Source of the DNA: Pollutimonas thiosulfatoxidans | GTDB lineage: Bacteria; Pseudomonadota; Gammaproteobacteria; Burkholderiales; Burkholderiaceae_B | DNA length: 64,000 nt | Reading direction: 5' to 3' | NCBI RefSeq assembly: GCF_004022565.1 | Contig: NZ_CP022987.1 | Location: forward strand, 3,162,001 to 3,226,000 | Shown here: in pieces, positions 1 through 8,921 of the stretch | Numbering within the stretch: the first letter of the stretch is position 1 | How the letters are laid out: every line of letters starts with the position of its first letter | Program-made: the position numbers and the translations under genes | The notes under the pieces: generated by a model | Told to the model about the DNA's origin: nothing | What the model saw: only the letters and a program-made list of their open reading frames with translations | The model's database searches: none

Positions 1-437
1 CCCTTACCGTTACGCTGCAGGAGTTTCATCAGATGGAAGAGGCCGGCTTGCTGGCGATGTCGTGGCGGGCCCATGGCTTTGCCTATGGCGTTTTGCAACA
101 AATAAACGAGCGCATGGCGGCCGGAAAAGATGTGTTCGTCAATGGTTCGCGTGCCTACCTGCCTACCGCCGTGTCCCGCTATCGCGACTTGGTGCCCGTC
201 ATGGTTGACGTAGACCCCTGTGTACTGCACGAGCGTCTGCGGTATCGCGGCCGGGAGACCGATATGCAGATCCAGGAGCGCCTGGCCCGCAATGTCGCGT
301 TGCAAGATGTTCCCGCCGGCCTGGCCCGGCCCATGGTGCGTATCGACAACTCCGGAACGCCGGAAGATGCCGTGCGATCGCTTTACCGGCAGCTCGAACA
401 ACAGGCCGCCTTGATTGCCGGTAGTCTGTGCGCTTGA
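1..437 (+). CDS. phnN: PhnN, ribose 1,5-bisphosphate phosphokinase (3' part)
   Basis: This is the C-terminal part of PhnN; the reading frame is open to the left edge, so the P-loop half lies outside the window. PhnN phosphorylates ribose 1,5-bisphosphate to PRPP in the carbon-phosphorus lyase pathway. The visible part has the family stretch SWRAHGFAYG, then VFVNGSRAYLP, a valine-rich strand (VPVMVDVD), and RLRYRGRETDMQIQERLARN, which corresponds to the lid arginines of the guanylate-kinase-like fold. Its stop overlaps the start of phnP by 10 bases, the usual coupling at the end of phn operons. The first visible ATG at 33 is internal, not the true start. Confidence 0.9.
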   Translation, partial: LTVTLQEFHQMEEAGLLAMSWRAHGFAYGVLQQINERMAAGKDVFVNGSRAYLPTAVSRYRDLVPVMVDVDPCVLHERLRYRGRETDMQIQERLARNVALQDVPAGLARPMVRIDNSGTPEDAVRSLYRQLEQQAALIAGSLCA

Positions 438-1210
438 CACTGCTGGGCACCGGCAATGCCGCCCAAGTCCCCGTCTATAACTGTCAGTGCGTCGCTTGCG
501 GCCGGGCAAGACACACGCCGGGCTTTCGCCGTGGGCCCTGTTCGGCCTTGCTTGAAGGCGACGGTGCACGTTGGCTGATCGACGCAGGCCTGCCGGATCT
601 TGCAGAGCGCTACCCGCCCGGCTCGCTCGATGGGATTTTGTTGACGCATTATCATGCTGATCATGCGCAGGGGCTGCTGCCCCTGCGTTGGGGCATTGGC
701 ATGACGCTGCCGGTGTTGGGCCCGCCCGACGAGGAAGGCTTGGCCGATTTATACAAGCATCCCGGGATCCTGGATTTTTCGCGAAAGCTAGTGCCGTTCG
801 AGACCTTAGCGTTGTCTGGCAGAAAGCAGTCCGCCGCGATGCAACTCACGCCTCTGCCGCTGCTGCATTCGCGGCTGACTTATGGCTACGCGATCCGGCA
901 GGGCAGTCGAGGCATGGCCTACCTTACCGACACGGTCGGATTGCCGGGCCCGACGGCTAGCCGCTTAAGCGAACATCCGCTGGACTTGTTGGTTCTCGAC
1001 TGTACCCATCCACCGGCCGCTGATATGCCGCGTAATCACAATGACCTGACGCGTGCGCTGGATATCGTTAGTATGCTGCGGCCAGGCAAGGCTGTACTGA
1101 CTCATATCGGCCATAAGCTGGACGCTTTTCTAATGGAGCATCCCGGCCACTTACCGCCGGGCGTTGTTATCGGCAGAGACGGCGATGTTTTCGATCTGGG
1201 CGGCCGGTGA
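428..1210 (+). CDS. phnP: PhnP, phosphoribosyl 1,2-cyclic phosphate phosphodiesterase
   Basis: PhnP hydrolyses 5-phosphoribosyl 1,2-cyclic phosphate, the product of C-P lyase, to ribose 1,5-bisphosphate, the substrate of PhnN next door. It is a metallo-beta-lactamase-fold protein of 260 residues, close to the family norm. The metal motif THYHADHAQG is at residues 73-82 (His74, His76, Asp78, His79). Cys19, Cys21 and Cys24 (YNCQCVACG) match the structural zinc site special to PhnP. Later metal ligands are likely in LPLLHSRLTYG, YLTDT and LTHIGH. The start is a GTG at 428, inside the end of phnN. The last 60 bases overlap the 3' end of the convergent hydrolase gene. Confidence 0.93.
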   Translation: MRLTLLGTGNAAQVPVYNCQCVACGRARHTPGFRRGPCSALLEGDGARWLIDAGLPDLAERYPPGSLDGILLTHYHADHAQGLLPLRWGIGMTLPVLGPPDEEGLADLYKHPGILDFSRKLVPFETLALSGRKQSAAMQLTPLPLLHSRLTYGYAIRQGSRGMAYLTDTVGLPGPTASRLSEHPLDLLVLDCTHPPAADMPRNHNDLTRALDIVSMLRPGKAVLTHIGHKLDAFLMEHPGHLPPGVVIGRDGDVFDLGGR

Positions 1211-2131
1211 CGGCGGCGCATGAGCCCGAGCCGGCCTTGAACCTGCATAAGCATCGCCTGCGTCTTTAATAAACGTTTTTATTGCGGATTCGTAGACTTC
1301 TCCGCTACGCACGGCGCCCGAGTGCGACGCCCCGTCGATCTTCACCAGCCGCTTCATGCCATCCGGCACGCTGACCGCTGCAGCGAAGAGTTCGTCGCTC
1401 ATCGTATGCGGTACGACGCGGTCGGCCGTGCCATGTATAAGCAGCATGGGCGTCGTGACTTCCGCCAGCTTTTTCACCGACGCGAAAGGCTGGGTTACCA
1501 GCAGGCTGGCGCCCGGCAGTTTGCCCCATTCCAAGGTGCCCAGCATGGCACTGATACTGGTAAATGTGGACTCAACGATCAGGCCGGCAAAAGGCGGTGA
1601 TTCGGGACGGGCGGCCAGGTCGATGGCTACCGCTCCACCCAAACTATGACCGTAGACGAAGCGGCGCGCCGGATCGGGCTGGCGCCGCGCGAGTTCCTGC
1701 AGTGCGGCGACGGCGTCCTCAAGAGCAGATTCGTCGGAGGGAAGCAGCGGCGTAGACTTGCCGAAACCACGGTAATCGATGGCAAGGACGGAATTGCCCA
1801 TTTCCGTCCAGCGTGCCATACGGAAAACGCTGCCATTGAGGTTCCAACGCGACCCATGCAGATAGAGCACCGTCGGCGCGCCGGCATGTGGATGTTGCCA
1901 GTACCAGGCATGCACTCGGTCGCCATCGTCCAAGGTCAGGTCGAATACTTCCGTGCCGGGCAAAGGCTCGCGCCACCACCGGCTTTGGTCGGCTTCGGGC
2001 GAGAAAATGGCCTGCCGCTGCCAGGCGTCCAGTTGCGTGCAGCTTACGATGCCAACCAGCCCCACCAGTGTGGCCGCCAGCAGGCGTCGGTAAAAGTGGC
2101 GTCGGAATGGAGTGCGTAGGCGGGCGAGCAT
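1151..2131 (-). CDS. Alpha/beta hydrolase with N-terminal membrane anchor or signal
   Basis: This is a serine hydrolase of the BAAT/S9-like alpha/beta fold; the substrate is unknown. From the ATG at 2131 it has 326 residues. A basic N-terminus (RTPFRRHFYRR) precedes a hydrophobic run LLAATLVGLVGIVSC, so it is probably exported or membrane-anchored; the final cysteine gives only a weak lipobox. The oxyanion region is LYLHGSRWN, the nucleophile elbow is GHSLGG (Ser at about residue 163), the acid is in LIHGTADRVVP and the histidine in DGASHSG. A TTG 42 bases further upstream and a GTG at 2167 are alternative starts. The gene converges on phnP with a 60-base overlap. Confidence 0.8.
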   Translation of the reverse strand: MLARLRTPFRRHFYRRLLAATLVGLVGIVSCTQLDAWQRQAIFSPEADQSRWWREPLPGTEVFDLTLDDGDRVHAWYWQHPHAGAPTVLYLHGSRWNLNGSVFRMARWTEMGNSVLAIDYRGFGKSTPLLPSDESALEDAVAALQELARRQPDPARRFVYGHSLGGAVAIDLAARPESPPFAGLIVESTFTSISAMLGTLEWGKLPGASLLVTQPFASVKKLAEVTTPMLLIHGTADRVVPHTMSDELFAAAVSVPDGMKRLVKIDGASHSGAVRSGEVYESAIKTFIKDAGDAYAGSRPARAHAPPSPAAQIENIAVSADNNARR

Positions 2132-2303
2132 GGATTTTCGACTCTTGCCATCGGCGGTAGTTCCCACAAGCAATTAACGAACCGTGCACGCGCAAGTTTC
2201 GCTATCGCCGTTTTGCCCATAGAATGATGGGTGGGACGTCGTCGCTGCCTTGGGGGCAGCATGTCGCGGATTGCCGTTAAAGCAAAAAAGTGGGGAATGA
2301 AGA

Positions 2304-3752
2304 ATGAGAGCGCTCTGGAAGATATGGGTTTTCCTGATCACGATGGCCATGGCCGCTATGCCGATGGCAGCCAGCCATGCACAAAGCGGCCACGCCGGCC
2401 ACGGGGCCGCGGCGGCTTCCGCGGCGCCGGTCGCCGCCTCCGCAGCGGACACCTCGGTAACCATGATGCCCGATGTCACGATCTCGCTGCGTACCGCTAT
2501 AGCGGGGGGCAAGCTGGTATTTATCGGCCATACAGGTGCTATTGCTGACGTCGTCAACCCCGACCTGAAAGTTCCTGAAGGGGCCGTGGTCCAGATCAAC
2601 CTGATCAATGATGACGGTGCGGGCCACGACATTGCCGTTCCCGAGTTCAACGCCAAGTCCGATGTGATTTCGGGCAAGGGCTCAGCCACCGCCATCGTTT
2701 TCCGCGCCAACAAAAGCGGCGTCTTCGAGTACCTTTGCACACTGCCCGGCCATAAGGCCGCGGGGATGGTCGGCAAAATTATTGTCGGCGAGCCGGTGGC
2801 CGCCGACACCCGGCAGGCGCCTCAGATCGCGCACGATCCGGCCGAGGTTGGCGAACCCGTCGGCGACCGTCCTGCAAAGCAAGTGACGGTAGACCTGCTC
2901 ACCACCGAACTTGAGGCCCGTCTGGGTGACAACAGCACTTATCGCTTCTGGACCTTCAACAACAAGGTACCCGGCCCGATGATTCGCGTGCGGGTGGGCG
3001 ACACCGTTACCGTCAATGTCACCAATGCCAAGGACAGCACGCATATCCACTCGGTGGATTTCCATGCAGTAACCGGGCCCGGCGGTGGCGCGGCAGTCAC
3101 GCAGGTAGCCCCCGGGCAAACTAAAAGCTTCACTTTCAAGGCGCTGCATCCAGGCCTGTTCGTGTATCACTGCGCCACACCCATGGTGGCGCAGCACATC
3201 ACCAATGGTATGTACGGCATGATTTTGGTCGAGCCCGAGGGGGGCTTGCCGGCGGTAGATCGCGAGTTCTACGTCATGCAGGGCGAGCTCTACACGGCGC
3301 AGGCCCACGGAGCCAGCGGCCTGCAAGAGTTCTCGCTCGAAAAATTGCTGGCCGAGAACCCCGAGCACCTGATGTTCAACGGCTCCATGGACGCTCTAAC
3401 CAAGATCTACGACATGAAGGCCCAAGTGGGCGATGTGGTGCGCATGTATTTCGGTGTGGGTGGCCCCAACCTCACCTCTAGTGTGCACCTCATAGGCGAA
3501 ATTTTCGATCGTGTTTATGATCAGGCCTCGCTGACCAGCCCGCCGCTTACCGACGTGCAAACCACCCTGGTTCCTCCCGGTGGCGCCACCATGCTGGAAT
3601 TCAAGGTCGATTACCCGGGGCGCTATGTTCTGGTCGACCATGCCTTGTCCCGTATGGAAAAGGGCTTGGCCGGCATCCTTACTGTCGAAGGCAAGGCTGA
3701 TGACACCATCTTTCACAGCAGCGAAGCCATCGACCCAAATTCCGGTCACTAA
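2304..3752 (+). CDS. nirK: Three-domain copper nitrite reductase NirK (N-terminal cupredoxin fusion)
   Basis: NirK reduces nitrite to nitric oxide in the periplasm during denitrification. The 482-residue protein has a signal peptide (about 1-26), an Ala/His-rich linker, an extra N-terminal cupredoxin domain (about 55-165), then the two-cupredoxin catalytic core (about 190-465). The extra domain keeps a full type 1 copper set: His108, Cys145, His150, Met155. In the core, type 1 ligands are His249, Cys290, His298 and Met303; type 2 ligands are His254, His289 and probably His446; catalytic Asp252 and His395 are present. The VYHCATPMVAQH form resembles the AniA/Hyphomicrobium type. A GGGGA Shine-Dalgarno precedes the ATG. 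A 6-bp hairpin lies in the leader at 2244-2260. The stop overlaps the kinase start (TAATG). Confidence 0.93.
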   Translation: MRALWKIWVFLITMAMAAMPMAASHAQSGHAGHGAAAASAAPVAASAADTSVTMMPDVTISLRTAIAGGKLVFIGHTGAIADVVNPDLKVPEGAVVQINLINDDGAGHDIAVPEFNAKSDVISGKGSATAIVFRANKSGVFEYLCTLPGHKAAGMVGKIIVGEPVAADTRQAPQIAHDPAEVGEPVGDRPAKQVTVDLLTTELEARLGDNSTYRFWTFNNKVPGPMIRVRVGDTVTVNVTNAKDSTHIHSVDFHAVTGPGGGAAVTQVAPGQTKSFTFKALHPGLFVYHCATPMVAQHITNGMYGMILVEPEGGLPAVDREFYVMQGELYTAQAHGASGLQEFSLEKLLAENPEHLMFNGSMDALTKIYDMKAQVGDVVRMYFGVGGPNLTSSVHLIGEIFDRVYDQASLTSPPLTDVQTTLVPPGGATMLEFKVDYPGRYVLVDHALSRMEKGLAGILTVEGKADDTIFHSSEAIDPNSGH

Positions 3753-5347
3753 TGAGCAAGCCCAGCGACCCTGCGAGCAACCATGCAGCCCCGGAGGGGC
3801 TGCATGAACCTGCGGATGACCCCAATGCAGACCAGTTAAACGCCAGCGAGCAGCGGTTCAGGTTGCTGGTGCAGGGGGTGACGGACTACGCCATCTATAT
3901 GCTGTCGCCTGAAGGCATGGTCAGTAACTGGAATTCCGGCGCGGAGCGCATCAAGGGTTATACCGAAAGCGAGGTCCTCAATACTCACTTTTCGCGTTTC
4001 CACACTCAGGAAGACCAGGCTTGCGGTCTGCCAGGCAAGTCCTTGGTGATAGCGGCGGAAACCGGGCGGTACGAGAAAGAAGGCTGGCGGGTCCGCAAAG
4101 ATGGGTCGCAGTTCTGGGCCCATGTCATCATCGACGCCTTGTACGACCCCGACGGCGCGGTCGTTGGTTTTGCCAAGATCACCCGCGATATCACCGAAAA
4201 GAAGCAGGCGGAACAGGAGCTGGAAAGGGCGAACGCCGCATTGTTTCAATCTCAAAAACTGGAGGCCCTGGGCCAGCTTACGGGTGGCGTGGCGCACGAC
4301 TTCAATAACCTTCTCAGTGTATTGGCCAGCGGCCTGGATGTGCTGACCACCCATGCGCAGGCGCATTCAGAACTGAAAATGATCCAAAGCATGCGCCGGG
4401 CGATCGAGCGTGGCGCGGCGTTGACTCAGCAGCTATTGTCCTTTGCCCGGCGACAACCTCTTAAGGCCGAGTATTACAACATTAATTCGCTGATATCCAG
4501 CTTCGACCCCGTCTTGCGCCGGGCGATAGACGCAAGCATTAGCCTCAGTATCGAACTTAGTTCCCAGATTTCCGCCGTGCTCATCGATGCCGCGCGATTC
4601 GAGGCGGCGTTGCTTAACCTGGTAGTGAATGCCAGGGACGCCATGCCGGATGGCGGCCATATCCGCATGTCGACGCAAGATACGGCGCTACGAGCACACG
4701 AAGTCGGTACCCTCCCGGAGGGCAACTATGTCAAGATAACGGTGACCGATACCGGTACCGGCATGCCGCAAGAGGCAGTCAAGCGCGCGGTAGAGCCGTT
4801 TTTCACCACCAAAGAGCTGGGCAAGGGTACGGGCCTGGGCTTAAGCCAGGTCTACGGCTTTATTACGCAATCGGGCGGCGACTTAATCATCAACAGTAAG
4901 CCCGGCGAAGGCACATCGATATGCATGTATCTCCCTGCCGTTGAAGACGACGCCCCCATAAAGGAAGCCGGCCACTCATCAGGTGACGCCGAAACCGTGC
5001 TGGTTGTAGAAGACGAACCCGATGTGCTCGATGTGGCGGCCGAACTCGTGCGCAGCATAGGGTACGGCGTGGTCACCGCCACCAACGGCGAAGACGCACT
5101 AGAGCTGCTGCGCAAGCAACCCCAAATCAATGTCTTGTTCACCGATGTCATGATGCCGTCCGGGATAAACGGCATCGAACTCGCACGCCTCGCCCTGAGC
5201 TTGCGTCCGCAACTGAAAGTATTGTTGACCTCGGGCTACCCCTTGCCCGTATTGCAGAGCGAGCATGGCACCATCGACGAATTCAGTTTCATGAACAAGC
5301 CGTATCGCTTGGCCGAACTGGCCCAGAAGCTGCGCACTGCGCACTAA
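3752..5347 (+). CDS. Hybrid histidine kinase (PAS-HisKA-HATPase-REC) coupled to nirK
   Basis: This soluble sensor kinase has a C-terminal receiver. Domains: PAS at about 35-150, ending in the PAC-like GFAKITRDITEKK; HisKA with the H-box GGVAHDFNN (His182); HATPase with the N-box NLVVNARDAMPDGG (about 289-302), DTGTGMP and a GTGLGLS loop; receiver at about 415-530 with acidic pair Glu420/Asp421, phosphoacceptor Asp465 (LFTDVMMP) and lysine in MNKPYR. No membrane segment is visible. Its ATG shares a base with the nirK stop, so the two are translationally coupled. That suggests sensing linked to denitrification, but no heme-binding histidine of the FixL kind is present and the signal is unknown. 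It overlaps the convergent kinase by 4 bases. Confidence 0.87.
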   Translation: MSKPSDPASNHAAPEGLHEPADDPNADQLNASEQRFRLLVQGVTDYAIYMLSPEGMVSNWNSGAERIKGYTESEVLNTHFSRFHTQEDQACGLPGKSLVIAAETGRYEKEGWRVRKDGSQFWAHVIIDALYDPDGAVVGFAKITRDITEKKQAEQELERANAALFQSQKLEALGQLTGGVAHDFNNLLSVLASGLDVLTTHAQAHSELKMIQSMRRAIERGAALTQQLLSFARRQPLKAEYYNINSLISSFDPVLRRAIDASISLSIELSSQISAVLIDAARFEAALLNLVVNARDAMPDGGHIRMSTQDTALRAHEVGTLPEGNYVKITVTDTGTGMPQEAVKRAVEPFFTTKELGKGTGLGLSQVYGFITQSGGDLIINSKPGEGTSICMYLPAVEDDAPIKEAGHSSGDAETVLVVEDEPDVLDVAAELVRSIGYGVVTATNGEDALELLRKQPQINVLFTDVMMPSGINGIELARLALSLRPQLKVLLTSGYPLPVLQSEHGTIDEFSFMNKPYRLAELAQKLRTAH

Positions 5348-7623
5348 GCGGTTCTTCGTTGCGTGACAGCTTCGGTAAGTTTTTCGAGCAGGCGTTTCAT
5401 GGGCACCGGTTTGCATAATTGATCCGTAAAGCCCACCAGCTGCGCTTTTTCGCTGTAACCGTAGCCGGTCAATGCAATAGCCGGTATATCAGCATTACGC
5501 GAGCCGCTACGCAGACGAGTCAGCAAGGTGTAGCCATCCATTACCGGCATGCCCAGATCCGTGATCAGTATGTCGAAATCAAAGGACTCCAGTAGCTCCA
5601 GCGCCTGCTGCCCATCCAAGGCGGTGTGCACTTGCGCACCCTCCATTTCGCATAAAGTGGCCAGCATGCTGACGATCTCTTCCGAGTCGTCCACCAGCAG
5701 CAGCCTCAAGCCTTCGAGTGTCCCGGATGAACTGGGCATGGGATGAACTTCCTGTGGCGATTCATGGCCTGCCAGCGGCAGCCAGATAGTAAAAGTGGAG
5801 CCCAGGCCCTCGCCGGGAGATTGCGCGCGAACTCGTCCACCATGCGCCTGGGCAAGTTGTTCGACTAGTGCCAGCCCTATGCCCAACCCATTGTGGTTGC
5901 CTTGCGTGTGGCGTTCGACCTGCCCGAACATGGTGAAAACTTTTTCGATGGATTCGCTCGGGATGCCCACTCCGGTGTCCTGGACATCGATACGTGCTTC
6001 GTCTCCCTCTCGGACCAGCGTTACGGTGACTGTACCACCGGCGGGCGTGAACTTGATGGCATTGCTTAACAGATTCCATACGATCTGCTCGATACGGCTG
6101 GCATCGCCATGCACGATCAAGTTTGCTGTATCAGCGTCATGGCGTGGGCCATGCAAAGTGACGCGGGCTTCCCGGGCCTGCGTGCTGACGGCGGCGAGCA
6201 CAGTGTGCAAGATACGCTGCACAGGTACGGGTTCGATTTGCAGCTTCAGCTTGCCAGTCTGGACGCGCGAGAGGTCCAGTAGGTCTTCAATAATCTGCGA
6301 CTGATTGTGCACCGCGCGGCGTACGGCATCGAGGGCCGCCACCGCTTTGGGATCCGTCCGGATCTCGGGGCTGCGGGCCAGTAACTCCATGTTCAACTGA
6401 ATAAGGTTCAAGGGATGGCGTAGCTCGTGCGACATGATGGCGATGAACTGGTCCTTCAAGACGTTCGTTTCCTTCCATCGTTCCAGCACCGACTGTTGTT
6501 GATAGTCCTCCAGGCATTTGTCGGTCAGATCGCGTGCGATTTTCGCGTAGCCCTTCAGTTCGCCGTCCATTAGCGGGTACACGACTCCGCTGCAGTAAAA
6601 GCGCGAGCCGTCCTTGCGCAGGTGCCAGCGTTCGTCTTCGGCATGGCCCTGCTCGCGTGCCAGCCGGAGTTCTTGCGCGGGTCTCCCGCTGGCCCTGTCT
6701 TCTGGGGTAAAGATACGGTCCAGCGGCTGGCCCTGCATGTCGTCTTCGCTGTAGCCAAAGATAAGCTCCGCTGCCCGGTTCCATCCCGTGACGTGCCCGG
6801 TTTCATCCATGCTGATAATCGCAAAGTCCTTGGTGTTTTCGGCGATTAGCCGCAAACGCTCAACGCCTTCGCGCAGTGCTTCTTGCGCCTTGACGCGCTC
6901 GCTGATGTCCACGAAGTTCATGATGACGCCTTCAATGCGGTCATCGGCGCTGCGATAGGGGCGTATCTTGGTAAGATACCAGCGCTTGTCGGTTGCCTTG
7001 ATTTCGCGTTCTATTACCCGCAGCGACTTGAATGATTCATAGACATCGTTCAGAAGCTCGGGATAGATAAGGCGGTGGCGCACGTCCTGTAGCGGCCGGC
7101 CCTCGCCCGCATCGGCAGGCTTCAGATCAAACAGCCTGACCGCCTGGGGGGTAAACCATTTCACGCGCATGCTGCCGTCCACAAGCACGGTCAGGACATC
7201 CGTGGACGAAATCAAATCAAGCAGCTCTTGTTTGGTCTTGGCGGTTGCGCCGTTTTTACCCTGGAGCTCTTCGAAGACGACCAGCAGCAGATGCTCGGAT
7301 GTGTCGGTATCATGAAAAGGCGACACAGCTATCCGCACTTGCACGCTTGGTCCACCATTCGAAAAAGGCATGTGCCTGCTCTGGACGGTTTGATCTTTCT
7401 TCAAGGCTTCGTGGACAGTCGCGCGCAAATCCGCACGCAATGCAGGATGAACCAGAGTAAGCAAATGGTGTGACGGCTCGCCACCCACATGACGCAGGTA
7501 ACGCCCCGCCGATTCAGACAGATGGACGATGCGAAAGGCGTGGTCGATCAGTACGGTGGGCGGGCCCAGCCTCTCCATCGCCCTCTGATGCAGGACAGAA
7601 TAGGAGACCGACTGATCAGACAT
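5344..7623 (-). CDS. Hybrid histidine kinase with CheR-fusion-type PAS domains and receiver
   Basis: A cytoplasmic kinase of 759 residues. N-terminal residues 15-120 (PPTVLIDHAFRIVHLSES and on) and 130-245 (DLISSTDVLTVLVDGSMRV, then IYPELLNDVYESF) match the PAS pair seen downstream of CheR in CheB-CheR-PAS-kinase fusions. A further PAS/PAC at 255-375, HisKA with MSHELRHPLN (His399), HATPase (NLLSNAIKFTP at about 517, DTGVGIP, GLGIGL) and a receiver at 638-755 with Asp689 (LITDLGMP) and Lys in LCKPVP follow. The CheB and CheR domains and the usual long coiled coil are absent. No response regulator gene lies nearby, so output may pass through the receiver itself or a distant phosphotransfer protein. 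It lies 15 bases downstream of the next kinase, on the same strand. Confidence 0.87.
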   Translation of the reverse strand: MSDQSVSYSVLHQRAMERLGPPTVLIDHAFRIVHLSESAGRYLRHVGGEPSHHLLTLVHPALRADLRATVHEALKKDQTVQSRHMPFSNGGPSVQVRIAVSPFHDTDTSEHLLLVVFEELQGKNGATAKTKQELLDLISSTDVLTVLVDGSMRVKWFTPQAVRLFDLKPADAGEGRPLQDVRHRLIYPELLNDVYESFKSLRVIEREIKATDKRWYLTKIRPYRSADDRIEGVIMNFVDISERVKAQEALREGVERLRLIAENTKDFAIISMDETGHVTGWNRAAELIFGYSEDDMQGQPLDRIFTPEDRASGRPAQELRLAREQGHAEDERWHLRKDGSRFYCSGVVYPLMDGELKGYAKIARDLTDKCLEDYQQQSVLERWKETNVLKDQFIAIMSHELRHPLNLIQLNMELLARSPEIRTDPKAVAALDAVRRAVHNQSQIIEDLLDLSRVQTGKLKLQIEPVPVQRILHTVLAAVSTQAREARVTLHGPRHDADTANLIVHGDASRIEQIVWNLLSNAIKFTPAGGTVTVTLVREGDEARIDVQDTGVGIPSESIEKVFTMFGQVERHTQGNHNGLGIGLALVEQLAQAHGGRVRAQSPGEGLGSTFTIWLPLAGHESPQEVHPMPSSSGTLEGLRLLLVDDSEEIVSMLATLCEMEGAQVHTALDGQQALELLESFDFDILITDLGMPVMDGYTLLTRLRSGSRNADIPAIALTGYGYSEKAQLVGFTDQLCKPVPMKRLLEKLTEAVTQRRTA

Positions 7624-7638
7624 AAGCTCCGCCCCGCG

Positions 7639-8754
7639 CTAAATGATATGGGGCAGGTAGATTTGCACTGAGGTCCCCTGCCCAAGTCTGGATGCAATAT
7701 CGATGAAGCCACCGGAACGCCGAGCCAGCATATAGGCCAGGCTAAGCCCTAGCCCTTTCGCGCGGCGCGCCGCCTTGGTGGTGAAGAAAGGCTCGACCAC
7801 ATGTGCGATGCCATCGGCATCAATCCCGATTCCCGTATCGTCTACGGCAATCACCCCAAATGGCCCGGGCGCAACGCCATAGGTGGCCGCCTCGCGGTCG
7901 TCAAACACCCGCTCTTTTAGCGACAGCCTCAGCGTACCGCCCCCGGGCATGGCGTCTTGAGCGTTTGTTGCTAGTTGCTGTATGGCGGCTTCCAGCTGCC
8001 TGGCATCGGTCGTGCAGATCAGTGGTCCGCTGGGGCGTAGCAACTCGATATTGATCGTTGCTTCCATTTGGGTGCGCAAGGCCGGCTCCAAGGCAAGCAG
8101 CAGCGCGTCGACGCGTACCGGAGCCAGATGCAATTGGTGGCGGCCGGCAAGGCTCATGAGGCTTTCATTAAAGCGCGCGCCGCGCTGCAGTCCGTCTTGA
8201 GCCGCATCGTAAAAACGCCTGGCACGTTCGCTGCCTGTGACTTGTTCCTCGTACATTTCCAGATTGGTCCCGACCGCCATCAGGAAATTGTTGTAATCAT
8301 GCGCGATGCGTCCGCAAACATGACTGATGGCCGCCATACTTTCTGACTGGTGTCGCCTTTCCTGGTGCGATCGCCATTCCGTTACGTCGGCAACGATGCC
8401 CATTAACCTCGCCGGAGCCGATGCGTCTTCACTGAGTCCCCCTTTTACATGGAGCCAACGTATCGTCCCGTCGATGGCGTGGCGTATGCGACGTTCGAAT
8501 TGCAGGCAACCTGTGCTGCGAACCATCGAAAACGCAGCGGCGATTGCCGAGCGGTCTTCAGGGATGAAGGCATCAAGCAACGAGGACAGCGTCCGGGGGC
8601 TGGGTCCTTGCGCAAGGCCCAACAGCGCTTCAGCGCGCGGCGAACAGCGCGCTGAATCGGAGGACAGATCGATCTCCCACTGACCCAGCCCGGCGGCAGC
8701 TAGGGCAGGCGCTTCAAAGTCCACCTGTTCGGGCAGGCTGCGCAGTATGCTCAT
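7639..8754 (-). CDS. PAS-domain histidine kinase (HDYNN type), no receiver
   Basis: A soluble sensor kinase of 371 residues. It has an N-terminal PAS fold (about 15-130, LGQWEIDLSSDSARCSPRAEALLGL, ending GIVADVTEWRSHQ), a HisKA segment with GRIAHDYNNFLMA (His152), and a C-terminal HATPase with LATNAQDAMPGGG, DDTGIGID, FFTTKAARRAKGLGLSLA and GGFIDI. The start at 8754 is chosen because CAGGAG lies 7 bases upstream; an ATG at 8808 has no such site. It is upstream of, and probably co-transcribed with, the hybrid kinase at 5344-7623 (15-base gap). Together they could form a kinase pair, but no phosphotransfer partner is visible. Signal and output are unknown. Confidence 0.85.
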   Translation of the reverse strand: MSILRSLPEQVDFEAPALAAAGLGQWEIDLSSDSARCSPRAEALLGLAQGPSPRTLSSLLDAFIPEDRSAIAAAFSMVRSTGCLQFERRIRHAIDGTIRWLHVKGGLSEDASAPARLMGIVADVTEWRSHQERRHQSESMAAISHVCGRIAHDYNNFLMAVGTNLEMYEEQVTGSERARRFYDAAQDGLQRGARFNESLMSLAGRHQLHLAPVRVDALLLALEPALRTQMEATINIELLRPSGPLICTTDARQLEAAIQQLATNAQDAMPGGGTLRLSLKERVFDDREAATYGVAPGPFGVIAVDDTGIGIDADGIAHVVEPFFTTKAARRAKGLGLSLAYMLARRSGGFIDIASRLGQGTSVQIYLPHII

Positions 8755-8921
8755 TGAGCACTCCTGAAAAAGGGTGGTGCGGCATGGGATAAAAGCTGAC
8801 GCCAGCAAGAGCTGTGCCCGTCAAACGGCGTATGGGCAGGCGGCCGGCTCTGGTGCAGCTTCCGCTCTCTTGCCCTTATTATTTTACTCATCGGCACGCC
8901 GCACACCCGGAGGTAGCAGCT

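Noticed and set aside
2174..2303. FNR or NnrR box (TTGAT-N4-ATCAA) before nirK
   Set aside because: No such dyad is visible on either strand; only a 6-bp hairpin at 2244-2260.
3850..4200. Heme-binding FixL-like PAS domain in the kinase coupled to nirK
   Set aside because: The histidine in RFHTQEDQ does not align with the FixL axial histidine; the domain looks like a common PAS/PAC of unknown ligand.
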